A stretch of DNA of 64,000 nt from contig OZ038397.1 in assembly GCA_964036045.1 (NCBI GenBank), forward strand, positions 19,531,742 to 19,595,741. Direction: 5' to 3'. A program made the translations under genes and the position numbers. The notes under the pieces were generated by a model that had not been told where the DNA came from, searched no databases, and was given only the letters and a program-made list of their open reading frames with translations. Below are positions 33,843 through 45,059 of this stretch, one piece after another (the stretch's first letter is position 1; each line of letters opens with the position of its first letter). This DNA comes from Eutreptiella sp. 'Long Island Sound 2002'. Taxonomy: Eukaryota; Euglenozoa; Euglenophyceae; Eutreptiales; Eutreptiaceae.

Positions 33843-35899
33843 AGGGCCGCGGCGGGGCCGCGCGCTCGCCGTAGAATGGCCAGGGGGACACCGGGACCGC
33901 CGAAGTGCCTGCGTCGCCATTGCCATTGCCGAGAGGCCCCTTTGCCTATCGTGGGGCCATTTTTGGCGGAAATCGGCCAAAAAGCGGGCCACATTGTTCA
34001 CACCATCGGAAAGGCGTGTGTGTTTACTCCACCGGCCCGCTTTCCGTCGTCTCGTCGAGGAAGGCTCCGGCAGAACGCGGCCGCACCGTCGCGGAAACCC
34101 GAGCGGTAAGGGGTCACTGGGGCGACCACTGCCAAACCCACGTCTGATGTGGCTGCGCTACGTCCGGTGCCCAAACAAATCCGGTCCTACAGTGATATGG
34201 GCCCTATGCCCACGACAGCGTGAAGAATACCGTGGCTTGGCCGTAGATCGGCGACGGTCGCTCCCCTCGGGAATCGCTCGTATCCGCAGCAGTACAACAG
34301 GTCTAAGCGCCGGAGCTTGATCCTCGGACACTTAAAAGCACTGGACATGACAGCAGCACCGCCTTTTGGTATCCGGACGGGGGCGGTGGTCGCGCGCGCC
34401 CTGAGAAGACACACGCAGTGGCCCCCCGGACGTGCCCGGCCCATGTGCGATGGCCTGCACGCCCGGGCACCCCCGGATATGTGGCCCCCCGTCGAGGGCC
34501 CTCGACGGTCACTGCGCGTTGGAGTTGTGTTGGCCGTGCCGGCGGTCCTCGAATGCGGCCTCCCGGGTCAGCGCCGCCCGGGGGCACTGCTCCTGCCGCT
34601 GCTCCTGCCACAACCGCCGGGGTCGGCGCCAGCGATGCGGAAGGGGGCCTCCGCCTCCAGGGCCTGCTCCTCCCGCCGAATGGCCGCCAGATCCGCCGTC
34701 CGTTCGGCGGGCGCGTCCCGAGAGCGCCGCAGTCGCTCCTCCAGCGCATGCGACCGCCGCGCGGGCCCCGGCGCCCGGTCTGGCACAGTGAAAGACCGAT
34801 GGGCTCCGTGGGTATCGCCGCCAGTTCCGAATCCGGTGCCTCGCGCAAGTGCGCCGGTCGGTACGTCCGGGGGTATGCACCGGTTTTGTGTTGACAGAAC
34901 TGAATGGTTTACGTCGCTCGTCCCAAGCCACGGGGGCAATTGTGTTTTTGGCCCGTGAGAGTGGAACAGTGACCCCTCTACTCACGGGCGCTGCTTCTGC
35001 GTGGCGTTCACTATCTTGTGCTGCCAAAGTCGAGCCGGCCTTTCGCTGCCACCGTGTCGCCGGGCGTTTGGCGGCCCTAGTGCCACCGGACCACAGTGTA
35101 GAGGCCGTGTTGCCGGTGCCGCAGCACCGCCGGCGTATTCGCCGCCCGGGCGCAGTGGGCGCTCTGCTGCCCTCCTGCAGCCGCGCATTGTGGGGCCGCG
35201 GGGCGCGGGTGCCTTTTGCTGCGACTGCCATTCCGTGTGTGGCCCCCAGAGCCGTGGTGATCGCAGATCACGCGGGCGATGTGTACGGGGACTGACAGCG
35301 GAGGACGCCCCCCCCCCCCCCCCCCGCCCAGGGGGTTTTCTAGGGGACAAGTTTTTTTTTCCTCTAGTTAAAAAACCTGGTCTTGGCCTAGTAGCACTTT
35401 GTCTCCAACCGCCGTCGGTTACCCTCCAATCGCCGTCGGTTACTCTTCAACCGCGTCGGTTACCCTCCATCCGCCGTCAGTTACTCTCCAGCCGCCGTCG
35501 GTTGCACTCCAACCGCCGTCGGTTACCCTTTAAGTGCCATCGGTTGGAGCTGTGCAGATTTTGCTGACCACCGGACACACCAGCTTTTTTTTTAATTAAA
35601 AAACCCCCTACCCCCGCCCCCTATCTCCCATTTTGATGTTGTCGGGGCGTGGGCGCTCGCTAGGGGCAGGCCTGTGCTTTGAAGAGGGGGCCGCACGCAA
35701 GGGGGGATTGGAGGCTGGGACGTCGTTGCCCCGCCACCGGCGATGGGGGGCGGGGCTGCCCTGAGGGCGGAGTGAGTGTGCCGGTGGGTACTTCCGGGGG
35801 TGCGCACCCGTTTGGGTTTTGAGGAATAAACTGTTCACATTGCGTGCCCCAAGCCGCCGGGGGAGAAGCATATTTGGTATGCGAGAGTGGGACAACCAC
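33843..35899. other. Intergenic region downstream of SEC3
   Basis: GC-rich DNA with no recognised gene. A block of about 100 bp near 34866-34965 (gtccgggggtatgcaccggt to gagagtggaaca) has a diverged copy at about 35788-35892, which ends at the MITE-like element M2. The stretch also contains the 21-bp array annotated separately. Confidence 0.5.
35343..35605. repeat. 21-bp array between T-rich direct repeats
   Basis: About seven units of roughly 21 bp (ccgccgtcggttaccctccaa with changes) span 35405-35550. The array is bracketed by two similar T-rich blocks, gtttttttttcctctagtta near 35350 and ctttttttttaattaaaaaa near 35584. The repeated cggtta/aaccg word is also a feature of the MITE interiors. 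Confidence 0.75.
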
Positions 35900-36103
35900 A
35901 GGGATGCATTGGAAGCGGGGGAGGTACACCCCCCCCCCCCGTCCAGGGCGCCCAGCCACTGTCTTCCTGACGACAAGTGCCAGCTTCAATGGCATTTGTA
36001 ACCGACAGTAACCGCCCCCAACCGCTTTGGCAACCCCCTCCAACCGCCTGTCTAACCGCTTCTGGGGCCGCCTCTGAGGCCCCTTCCCTTCTAATGCATC
36101 CCT
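35900..36103. mobile_element. MITE-like element M2
   Basis: A 204-bp close relative of M1 with the same terminal inverted repeats (agggatgcattggaa and ttctaatgcatccct). The flanking decamers ggacaaccac and ggacagccgt match at 7 of 10 positions, consistent with a decayed 10-bp target duplication. Confidence 0.8.
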
Positions 36104-37654
36104 GGACAGCCGTCCCTCTGCTCCAGGTGCTGCCTGTGCCCCCTTGACGCTCATTCCCGTGCCGGCGCCGGCGATGCTGCACATTCAGTCATTCCCCCGA
36201 CGGTGAAGTTTGGAGGGTGCTCCCCACCGCAACTGATGTGGGAAATGCAACACCCCCGAGGGAGGGGGGGGCGGAGGGGCCAAACCGGTGCTGCCGTACG
36301 CCACACTTAAGGGCGTACACTGGAGGAGTCCCCCAGCCCGGGCTGCGCGGTCTGGAACGCCTGGGGCACGGTCCATGTGGATGTGGAGAGCCCCGCGTCC
36401 TCCACCGAAACAAGGCTCAGAAGGGCATGGCAGGTGCTGCCTGAGACGTGGACCATGAGACAAATAGGCCATGCGACTCGCAACACATGACCTCAGCGGG
36501 GCTCTGCCGGGGGCAGGGCTCCTTTTACCAACTCAGCACCCCTTGGGGACCCTCCCTCTGGACCCACCCGCCCACGCCTGCCCAAATTTGCGTGCGGGCT
36601 TTTGGCCAATCAGAAATTTTCTTTGGCGCCTTCGGTGCCTCCAAAAACTCAGCACCACCGCGTGGGGGGGGGGGGGGCTCACTGTTCACAGTATTCCTAC
36701 AGACCTTTTGCAAAAGGCGCCCAGGGCCGTGTTCGGCTCTTCACAAGCTTTTCTCTCTCCTTCTTGTGATCTGCACGAGCTGCCTGTTGTGCTGAACTCG
36801 TCTCAACCAACACACGCGTGACAGCTCAGGAGTCACCATTCGGGGGTGGGGATGGATCCCCCGCCCCCTTAAAAGGAGCTCATCCCGAGGGGCCAAGGGG
36901 GGCGTGTACCAAGGGGCCGGCCATGGCCAGCGGATCCCGGGTATATTTGCAGGCTGCTGCACATCTGGATTTTTAGGGGGTGCCCTTCCAGGGTGTAGGG
37001 CTGTGGGTGACGATGCGCGGTGAGATGAAGGTGGTGGCTGTCGCAGGCCCCTGTTGGTTTGCAGACTGACAAATGTGTGCGCGGTGTGAGCCACGGCGGG
37101 GCAAGGGGTGTGTCCTCAGGCGGTCGGGGGGGCAGCCTATGCCGGAGTTTTCCGGAGGTTGCGCGCACGTTTTGGGCCCAAGGACTGGGACGGTGGGAGG
37201 GTGCGGGGTGCTGTGGCGGCGGGTGGGTAGCCGACAGCAGGTGCGGGTCGGCATAGACGTTCATCAGGTCCATGCATGACGGAGGGAAGCGGTCCTTCCC
37301 GCCTTCCCTTTTCCTCTGCTTCCAGAATGCAGCCCTCCACGAGTACCGCCCTCTCTCAGCGGGCGCTTGACCCACCATCGCATTGGTTCCCCGTTTGCTT
37401 AGCGCTTTTTCGGGGGGCGGGGGGGGGGGGGGGGGGGGCTCGGGTGCTTTGTCAAAAAACCTTGCCCAAAGCGGTCCTCTTGGCAGAGAAGAATCACCGA
37501 CGTTTTTGAAAGTTAGGGTGGTCCGCTACTTGGGTGTCATATTCACACCTAGTGAGCCGCCAACCACTGGCACCGTCTCAAGCACTAGGGGGAGGCCTTG
37601 CCGGAGCCTAAGGCGGGGCTTAAACGCCAAGGCAAGCCCTCCCCCTCCGGTCTC
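36104..37654. other. Intergenic region, no gene recognised
   Basis: G- and C-run-rich sequence including a G run at about 37419-37438. I see no domain, inverted repeat or tandem array that I can support. Confidence 0.45.
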
Positions 37655-37979
37655 AAACGCACACGGAAACACAGTGAGGTAGGTGGTGGACAACCGCTCT
37701 GTGGAGGTGTGTGGGCTGCGACAACCATCAAACGACCCCTGTAGCAACCAGCACAACCACGGTACGCCAGCTATTGGGCACCCCTAATGCACAAACGGCA
37801 CTTGCCGCAACCAGTACAACCCTAGTACACCAACGGCGGGGCTCCACGAACGCGGAAGCAACACCAGCAGGAGCGCAGGCCGCAGCCGACAAAACGCTGC
37901 AACCCAACATCATGTGAAGGGAAGAACGGTTGCTGTCCTGTGAAGAAACAACAACCCGACCGAATGTCACACAGAGGGT
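37655..37979 (+). mobile_element. Old, diverged copy of the poly-G family
   Basis: It resembles the family from acacggaaacacag to caacccgac.gaatgtcaca, but with many substitutions and small deletions and only a remnant tail (gaggg). It shows that the family is older than the near-identical intronic copies. It has the same orientation as all the others. Confidence 0.7.
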
Positions 37980-40264
37980 AGAGAAGTATCTAGGCTGATT
38001 CGGTGGAGGAAAGCAGTGGGGTGTGCGTAGCATAGGGGAAAAGGGTGCAGCACCAAGCCTGCGGAGAAGCCTATGACGGCGTTGTGGAGAGAGCTTGGTG
38101 GTAAAGTTCAACACCCCTCACACATCAGGGATTACACACAAGCAAGGCAAAGGGGTTACACACAACTCATGGAGGGCATGCACACTTCACTCCCAAGGTT
38201 AGCCACCGTGGTCCACTACACCACCAACCACAGCAAACAGAACCAAGACGCACAGTGTGGGGCATTCATGGTAGAAATAGTGTCGCCATCACAGAAAACG
38301 GCCTGAATCACCCTCGGAGGCTGCACTTTACGGGCACAGGTTTTGATAACGGCCAATTGTCAATGACCCGGAACGGGCTGCGGCTCTGCCATTCAATGTA
38401 TTAGCCACCCAGTTCAGGTGAACATCCGGACCGACGCCATAGAGGGCCACCAGAGCCCTAGAGCAACCGGTGCACAGTCATCACATTGTTGTCAGTGTAA
38501 TGAGCCATTCACACATTCATTCCAAATGCCATATACTCGGACCAGATGGCAAGAATCTTAAATTCAAAGCCCGAGACAAAAACAATCCCCAACATTAAGT
38601 GCAAACAACCCTAACCTGGACCTTGTTGTGCCACAGAGCACAGAGCACCCATTGATGTACACACACACATACTTCTTAATCCGAGAGTGCAAAATATTTA
38701 GATAGCATCACACTCGCAAGGGGCACTGGTCTTGAGGATGGCGGGGCAGATTGAGGGCCCCGGGGGTGGTAGCGGTTGTGGAGGGGGCTCGGGTAGGGGG
38801 TCGAGGTGTTGCCCTAAGAAGTAGTGGTCCATGATAGGTAGAGCTTGATCCTACAACGCATCGCAAAGTCTTCGTCGACGACGTCGAGGGCCATGTGGGC
38901 CGGATCTGCGGTAGAGGGGAGGGTTGATGGAAGACGCGGACTTGGAAGAGATTGTGGAAACCGCAACTCAGTCTGTACCCAACATACCCTCAAGAAGGGA
39001 TGTGTGTGCTGAAAAGCTTTGCTAGTTGGTACCCTAGAGACCTACGTTAAAACCAATATGGATGATTTTTGATTTAATTGAATTTTTAATATATGAACGT
39101 TGTTAAAAATTAACAGGCCAAAAATTAACACGTTAACGCACTTTTGGCTCATTTGCACCAATTTGTTTGTGCATGCATTGCGCCCGTCAAAGGGTGCCCA
39201 ACGCCATAGTACAGAGGTTGCGTAGTCCCTAAGGCTGGTATGTAGGCCCACACATCCCTCCCCGGTCCCCCCACCCACCCCACTCCCAACCTCCTTTTCC
39301 CCTTGTGTAGCTCTTGTTATGCCTTTCTCTCGCGACACCATTCTTGAGTTTAGCATGACGCTTAGGCGTTTGACTGGGGCCAAGAGTTTGTGCCACCCTT
39401 TGGTCTTGCAACTGCGCCTGAGAATTAGCTAAATCAAAGGAGACCGAACTTTCAAATTGTGTATGGCAGCAAAGGCCACAACACGTATTTTGAGGGGGAG
39501 CGTTAGCGCGCCAGGCGCGCGCCGGGCATCTTTTTTGACCCGTGCCCCACCAGTGACCCTTTAGGGGGTGCACTAAGCGCAGTGTGCGCGCAGTGCAACT
39601 ATTTGGACGTCTAACCGTCCTAGAACCCCATACTTTGTGATCCTATGGGCATTATTGTTGTTTGACAACGGGTATTTTGATGCTTCTTTCACATTCGGGA
39701 TATGGTATATTTAGATTCTCACCCGGTTTCACCAATTTTCTTCCATTTTTAGCTCGTTTCCACCACATCCACTCCTTACTAGGTTGATTTCTCCCCACCA
39801 TGGGGACCCCAAGAAAGCAGGGTAAATGTAGCCATATTGATTTCTCCCCACCATGGGGACCCCGAGAAGGCAGGGGTGATGTAGCGAAGCCTGAGTTTGC
39901 GCTTCGTTCTTGTGACGTGAGGCAGAAACGCCGTCCAAACCGCTTGCGGCTTGTGGACTCATTACCAGAGCGAAATCTATGGGAATGGTAAAGGCAAAGT
40001 ACCGTTTGTTAAGTACAATACAAATGACATTTGGAGTTGTTGAATTCACAGCTATTGTCTAATTATGCAACGTGCTTTGTAGGGAAGGTGCGCAGTCCAT
40101 CATGGTCCATTTGGGGGGCCTTCTCCATCAGAGGGTAAACCTCGGGCTGAAGTCGGGATAGTTAATAGAAAGGTAGCGCGCCGGGCGCGCGCCGGGCAAA
40201 CATCCCCCCTGGGTCTCCACTACACAAAATAAACCGCGACGAAAATCACAGCGGGTCCACAGAC
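37980..40264. other. Intergenic region of lower GC
   Basis: Composition falls towards balanced GC and the G/C runs disappear. There are two copies of ttgatttctccccaccatgg (about 39783 and 39837, period 54) and two copies of a gcgcgc-rich block ending ccgggca (about 39503-39530 and 40173-40198). No protein-like frame is seen. Confidence 0.45.
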
Positions 40265-40274
40265 CTAGCACTTA

Positions 40275-40605
40275 AGCAGTGAACGAAATCTCTTGACCAC
40301 CAATGAACGAAGTCTCTTGACCACTAGTGAACGAAGTCTCTTGACCACCAATGAACGAAGTCTCTTGACCACCAGTGATTGAAGTCTCTTGACCACCAAT
40401 GAACGAAGTCTCTTGACCACCAGTGAACAAAGTCTCTTGATCACCAATGAACGAAGTCTCTTGACCACTAGTGAACGAAGTCTCTTGACCACCAATGAAC
40501 GAAGTCTCTTGACCACCAGTGAACGAAGTCTCTTGATCACCACAAAACGAAGTCTCTTGATGCTGACCACCATAGAACGAAGTCTCTTGACCACCACACT
40601 GGCAG
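40275..40605. repeat. 24-bp minisatellite
   Basis: About 13 units of gaacgaagtctcttgaccac plus four variable bases (caat, tagt, cagt). As 24 is a multiple of three, the minus strand translates as an eight-residue repeat (VVKRLRSL), but nothing else supports coding. Confidence 0.92.
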
Positions 40606-41645
40606 TCAAGTTGAGGTTATGGATTCCCCGCTTCTGGTGTGGTCCCTCAAGTTGGGGTGATGGACTCCCACACTTTGGTGTGGCCCCTTGAGTTGGGGTG
40701 ATGGACTCCCACACTTTGGTGTGGCCCCTCGAGTTGGGGTGATGGACTCCCACACTTCGCCCTTCAAGTTGGGATGATTGCCCTCAAGTTGTGGTTATGG
40801 ACTCCCGCGCTTTGGTGTGGCCCCTCAAGTTTGGGTTATGGACTCCCACACTTCGGTGTGGCCTCTTGAGTTGGGGTGATGGACACCCACACTTCGCCCT
40901 TCGAGTTGGGATGATTGCCCTTGAGCCCACGCTTCGGTGTGGCCCCTCGAGGTGGGGGTTATGGACACCCACGCTTTGGTGTGGCCCCTGAAGTTTGGGT
41001 TATGGACTCCCACACTTCGGTGTGGCCCCTTGAGTTGGGGTGATGGACTCCCACACTTCGCCCTTCGAGTTGGGATCATTGCCCTCGAGTTGTGGTTATG
41101 GACTCCCACGCTTTGGTGTGGCTCCTCGAGTTGGGGTGATGGACTGCCACATTCCAGTGTGGCCTCTTGAGTTGGCGTGATAGACTCCCACACTTCGGTG
41201 TGACCACTCAAGTCTAGGTAGTGGACTCCCACACTTCGCCCTTCGAGTTGGGATGATTGCCCTTGAGTTATGGTTATGGACACCCACGCTTTGGTGTGGC
41301 CCCTCAAGTTTGGTTTATGGACTCCCACACTTCGGTGTGGCCCCTCAAGTCTGGGTGATGGACTCCCACACTACGCCCTTCGAGTTGGGATGATTGCCCT
41401 CGAGTTGTGGTTATGTACTCCCACGCTTTGGTGTGGCTCCTCGAGTTGGGGTGATGGACCGCCACGCTCCAGTGTGGCCTCTTGAGTTGGGGTGATGGAC
41501 AGCCACACTTCGGTGTGACCACTCAAGTCTAGGTAGTGGACTCCCACACTTTGCCCTTCGAGTTGGGATGATTGCCCTTGAGTTGGGGTGATGGACCGCC
41601 ACGCTCCAGTGTGGCCTCTTGAGTTGGCGTGATGGACTCTCACAG
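40606..41645. repeat. 41-bp minisatellite
   Basis: About 25 imperfect units of 41 bp (agttggggtgatggactccc, then acactttggtgtggcccctt g) follow directly on the 24-bp array. Some units are shortened to gcccttcgagttgggatgat-type variants, giving a higher-order pattern of longer repeats. Confidence 0.92.
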
Positions 41646-42983
41646 TTCATGCGCCCTTTTTTGAAGAGCTCAAAGCAAATTGGCCACTGGACACAAAGCC
41701 TAGGTTTCCAAGGTGATGCTTCCTCTTGTGGTTTTCATAGGTTACACCGTATTATGGAGGTGGCAGACCATCGCGATCCTCTTGCCAATCTTTCGTTCAC
41801 CCCAATGCCAAAAGGCTTTGTGTCGTACATGTTGAGCATCCCGAATGCTGATCGCGCTATGCAGGTTACTCAACCCCCCGGTGACGATTTGAAGGGTGTT
41901 AAGAAATTTGACCCTCCTTCCACCTCCAACACTGTGTTGGTGAATGCTCTTGCATTGCTAACCCCGCCCCTCCTAGTGACCCCGCGGCCTTGCTAGAGGG
42001 CACCAACCCTTTTGCAGCTGAGCCAACCATGTCCTTTCTCACCGCCACACCTAGTGACCCCGCGCCCTTGCCACAAAGCACCAACCATGCCGATGATGCC
42101 ACTGATAACATCCATCGCAGTGTGTGGATCTGTCGCAACCACTGATATACCATGCCTCCCAAATACCCCCCCAATGCCGATGGTCAATTGCACAATGACC
42201 AAGAATTTGCAGAGGACTTGAAAAAATATATCTTTGGGATGTGCACAAAGAATCCCATAGAGGCAGGCAAACCAAGAAGTACAAATACTAAGGCCGACTG
42301 GATCTTCAAAGCGTGTCTCCAGTAACTACTTGTAAGTCGCTGGCACTGACGTTGGCTATGGCCCTGCCGGGTTCTCTTTTTTGTATTACAACCGGGTTTG
42401 TTCTTGGTGCTGGCACATTGATGTTGGCCATGGCCTTGTCACGACTCTTTTCTTGAGCCTGATTTTGTTTCTAATGCCAAGTCCCAATTATACTATGTGA
42501 TATTGTGTTATGTTGGCCGAGTCCCAACTAATTGGTGGCTACACAAAGTACTTGATGCTTTGTGGACTGGGACTAGGCATGCGGAACCAACAAGTGTACA
42601 TATAGCAAAATGGAACACTTTTTTTTGGAAAAAAATTACACACAACAGCAATAAAAACTACCCTCAGCTTTAAAACAAATTCAATTTTTTTCCAAAAAAA
42701 ATTACATCCCCTCATATGCACGCACTGACAATAAAGAAAATTTACACGACGTGGCGATGTTTTTGTACACGATCAATATTTTCCTCGATTGAGGCCATTC
42801 TCTGATTTTCTGTTTTACTTGTGAACTCAAAAAGGCCGATCAGCCGCGCAAAGGTCATGCCAACAAGCCAAAATGTTCAATATCAGGGCCACACAAAATC
42901 AGGCTCGAACCAACAAGAAAGTTCAGGACAGGAAACCAAACAGGTATCAACACCCCGAAGGAAAGGATGTCAATTAGAAAGCA
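41646..42983. other. Intergenic region before the phytochrome
   Basis: Balanced to AT-rich DNA. A 125-codon frame at 41619-41996 has no recognisable domain and starts inside the minisatellite, so I do not call it a gene. The AT-rich part from 42600 on probably includes the phytochrome promoter. Confidence 0.4.
42619..42701. other. Perfect 19-bp inverted repeat, AT-rich
   Basis: The words at 42619-42637 (eight T, gg, seven A, tt) and 42683-42701 (aa, seven T, cc, eight A) are exact reverse complements separated by 45 nt. This can form a hairpin, or could be the termini of a very small element. It is about 460 bp upstream of the phytochrome start. Confidence 0.7.
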
Positions 42984-43163
42984 ATGCATGCCACAATGCC
43001 TAAGCTCGCATCGTGCTACACAAGAGTGAGGTTTGAGTCAACAAGAGAGCTCAAGAAAAAGTGGAATGGCAGGCATGGATTGAGGGGTCTCCGCTGCACC
43101 GCATCACTTGACGCAGGTTGTCGTCACTTTCTGAGTGTTGTTTTGTTTCGTGCCAAACGGAAT

Positions 43164-45059
43164 ATGGATGAGAGAGCGTGCCAGTGGGCAGATGCTGTGC
43201 TACTGCACCGAAAGTATGAAATTCTTAGTGCGGAACAGAAAGAAATGCTCCAAACCATGTGGGTCCCTGGAAACCTCGAGGTGAGGCATACATGTGCCAG
43301 GGAAAACATCCATCAGCCCAGTTCTATTCAATCCCACGGCTATCTCCTGGTGATGGCCAAGGACGAGTATGTCATTACACAAGTCAGTGGTAATGTGACT
43401 GACCTGGGGTACACATATGACGACCTCCTCTCCAAGAATCTGAGCGACATCATTGACATTGACGAGCTGGAAAAGATCCCACTCCAGGCACGGGAGTTCA
43501 AGCCCATGTTCAGTTTTCCAGTGGAATTCGGAGTGGGAGATTTGAAGGAGACCTTCACAGGGCAGTTCCATGTCCGAGGCAATTGGGGATTTTTGGAGCT
43601 TGAAAGACCTGTGGCCCAAACCACATCGGCCCAATTGGAAGCGAATATCCTTCTGGATATGTTCAGTCAGCAGCTGTCGGGCGTTAAGGATATTGCCGAG
43701 GGTTGCCAGCTTCTGACCGATGTAGTCCAGCAATCAACGGGGTATGATAAGGTGATGACGTACATGTTTCATCCTGACTGGCATGGCGAAGTTGTTGCGG
43801 AGACGATCAAACCCGGGTGCAAGGTGACCAGCTTCAAGGGTCTGCACTTCCCTGAGCACGACATCCCAAGGCAGGCCCGGGCCTGTTATATTCGCAACTT
43901 GTACTCACAGTCTCCTCATGTGAAGCATGAAGGGGTTCCGCTCGTTCCCATGGAATGCCCCATCCACCAGGACCGCCCTGACATGACTCTCGTATCTCTC
44001 CGGTCGCAAGCCCCAGGCTGCATTCAATATTACATGCACATGGGGGTACAGGGGGTACTGCATTATTCGATCCTGGTCAATGGGAAACTTTGGGGCTTGG
44101 TGGTGTGTCACAACCACATCCCAGGGCCCAAGTTCGTGTCCTTCGACCTGAGGATCGCAGTGGCGATGACCGTGGAGTCGTTCTCTATCTTCGTTAAGGA
44201 AAAGCAGCAAGAGAACATGAATCAAGCCTTCATTTCATCCAAGCCAGCTCGCCGACGGATCCACAAAATGGTGGAGGAAGGCAGGGGGTTAAGAGCGGCG
44301 CTTGCATCACCGCAGAGCAATATCCTTGACGTCCTGGACTGCAGTGGGGCGGCCGTAGCCTTTGGAAACAAAGTGCACCGACTCGGCACCACACCTACTG
44401 CAAAGCAGATCCAAAGGTTGGTGGAATATGTAAGTACGGAATGCAAGGGGGGGCTCTGCACCACAGATCTTTCGCAGGTTTGGAACGAAGCACTGAGCTT
44501 TGCGGTGCCCAGTATTGGTTGCCTGGTGCAGTGTAATGTCGTGAGGTCAGTCGCAGACCGTGTATGTATGCTGTGGTTTAGGATGCCGACCCAGGCCGAC
44601 GTGGAATGGGGCGGGGACCCTGCCAGCTCCTACACGAGCACCGGGATGCGGGCTCGACACGATTTCTCTCGGTACTCGCACCCCACCACGATTCCAGGAG
44701 AGCCGTGGCTCGAAACTGAGCAGGAGGTAGCCCGCAAGTTCATGGAAGACCTTGGCATAAGGGACGACGAGCCAGGGGACACGTCCCGCACAGATCTCCG
44801 CGCGGACTGCCCGAACGAGAGCAGCAACAAGGCAGAGCAACAAAGCCCGTTGCACGTGGTCAATGGCGAAGACGGTCCCTCAGCGTTGCCTCCGGGGGCC
44901 TCCAAAGAGCCCCGTGACGAAAGCGTTGTGAAGCCGAGCAGCCCCAGTTCCCGGGCTACGGATCGATCCCCCGGTGGCACCACCGATGATCCGGTCGCTG
45001 GAGGCGGGTGCCTTCCTCTCAGGAAATTGTTTCGCAAAACGGACCCGCAGAATCGTTGA
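43164..45059 (+). CDS. Phytochrome-like photoreceptor (PAS-GAF-PHY), no kinase
   Basis: Phytochromes are bilin-binding red/far-red light sensors. From the ATG at 43164 the protein has 631 residues; the frame is open back to 42984, so up to 60 more are possible. Residues 40-150 are the N-terminal PAS with the biliverdin-type cysteine motif (C44, CARENIHQPSSIQSHG). Residues 165-345 are the GAF domain with HDIPRQAR (Asp233), LWGLVVCH (His316) and MHMGV. Residues 360-535 are the PHY domain with GTTP and the tongue motif WGG (482-484). In the GAF the usual Cys-His pair is Gly285-Cys286. The tongue PRxSF motif is altered (HDFSR). After the PHY there is only a polar tail of about 95 residues; no histidine kinase or response regulator. 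There is no intron in the coding frame. Stop is TGA. Confidence 0.88.
   Translation: MDERACQWADAVLLHRKYEILSAEQKEMLQTMWVPGNLEVRHTCARENIHQPSSIQSHGYLLVMAKDEYVITQVSGNVTDLGYTYDDLLSKNLSDIIDIDELEKIPLQAREFKPMFSFPVEFGVGDLKETFTGQFHVRGNWGFLELERPVAQTTSAQLEANILLDMFSQQLSGVKDIAEGCQLLTDVVQQSTGYDKVMTYMFHPDWHGEVVAETIKPGCKVTSFKGLHFPEHDIPRQARACYIRNLYSQSPHVKHEGVPLVPMECPIHQDRPDMTLVSLRSQAPGCIQYYMHMGVQGVLHYSILVNGKLWGLVVCHNHIPGPKFVSFDLRIAVAMTVESFSIFVKEKQQENMNQAFISSKPARRRIHKMVEEGRGLRAALASPQSNILDVLDCSGAAVAFGNKVHRLGTTPTAKQIQRLVEYVSTECKGGLCTTDLSQVWNEALSFAVPSIGCLVQCNVVRSVADRVCMLWFRMPTQADVEWGGDPASSYTSTGMRARHDFSRYSHPTTIPGEPWLETEQEVARKFMEDLGIRDDEPGDTSRTDLRADCPNESSNKAEQQSPLHVVNGEDGPSALPPGASKEPRDESVVKPSSPSSRATDRSPGGTTDDPVAGGGCLPLRKLFRKTDPQNR

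Noticed and set aside
40265-40753. A repetitive basic protein (VVKRLRSL repeats) on the minus strand
   Set aside because: It exists only because a 24-bp minisatellite keeps frame; there is no non-repetitive domain or gene context.
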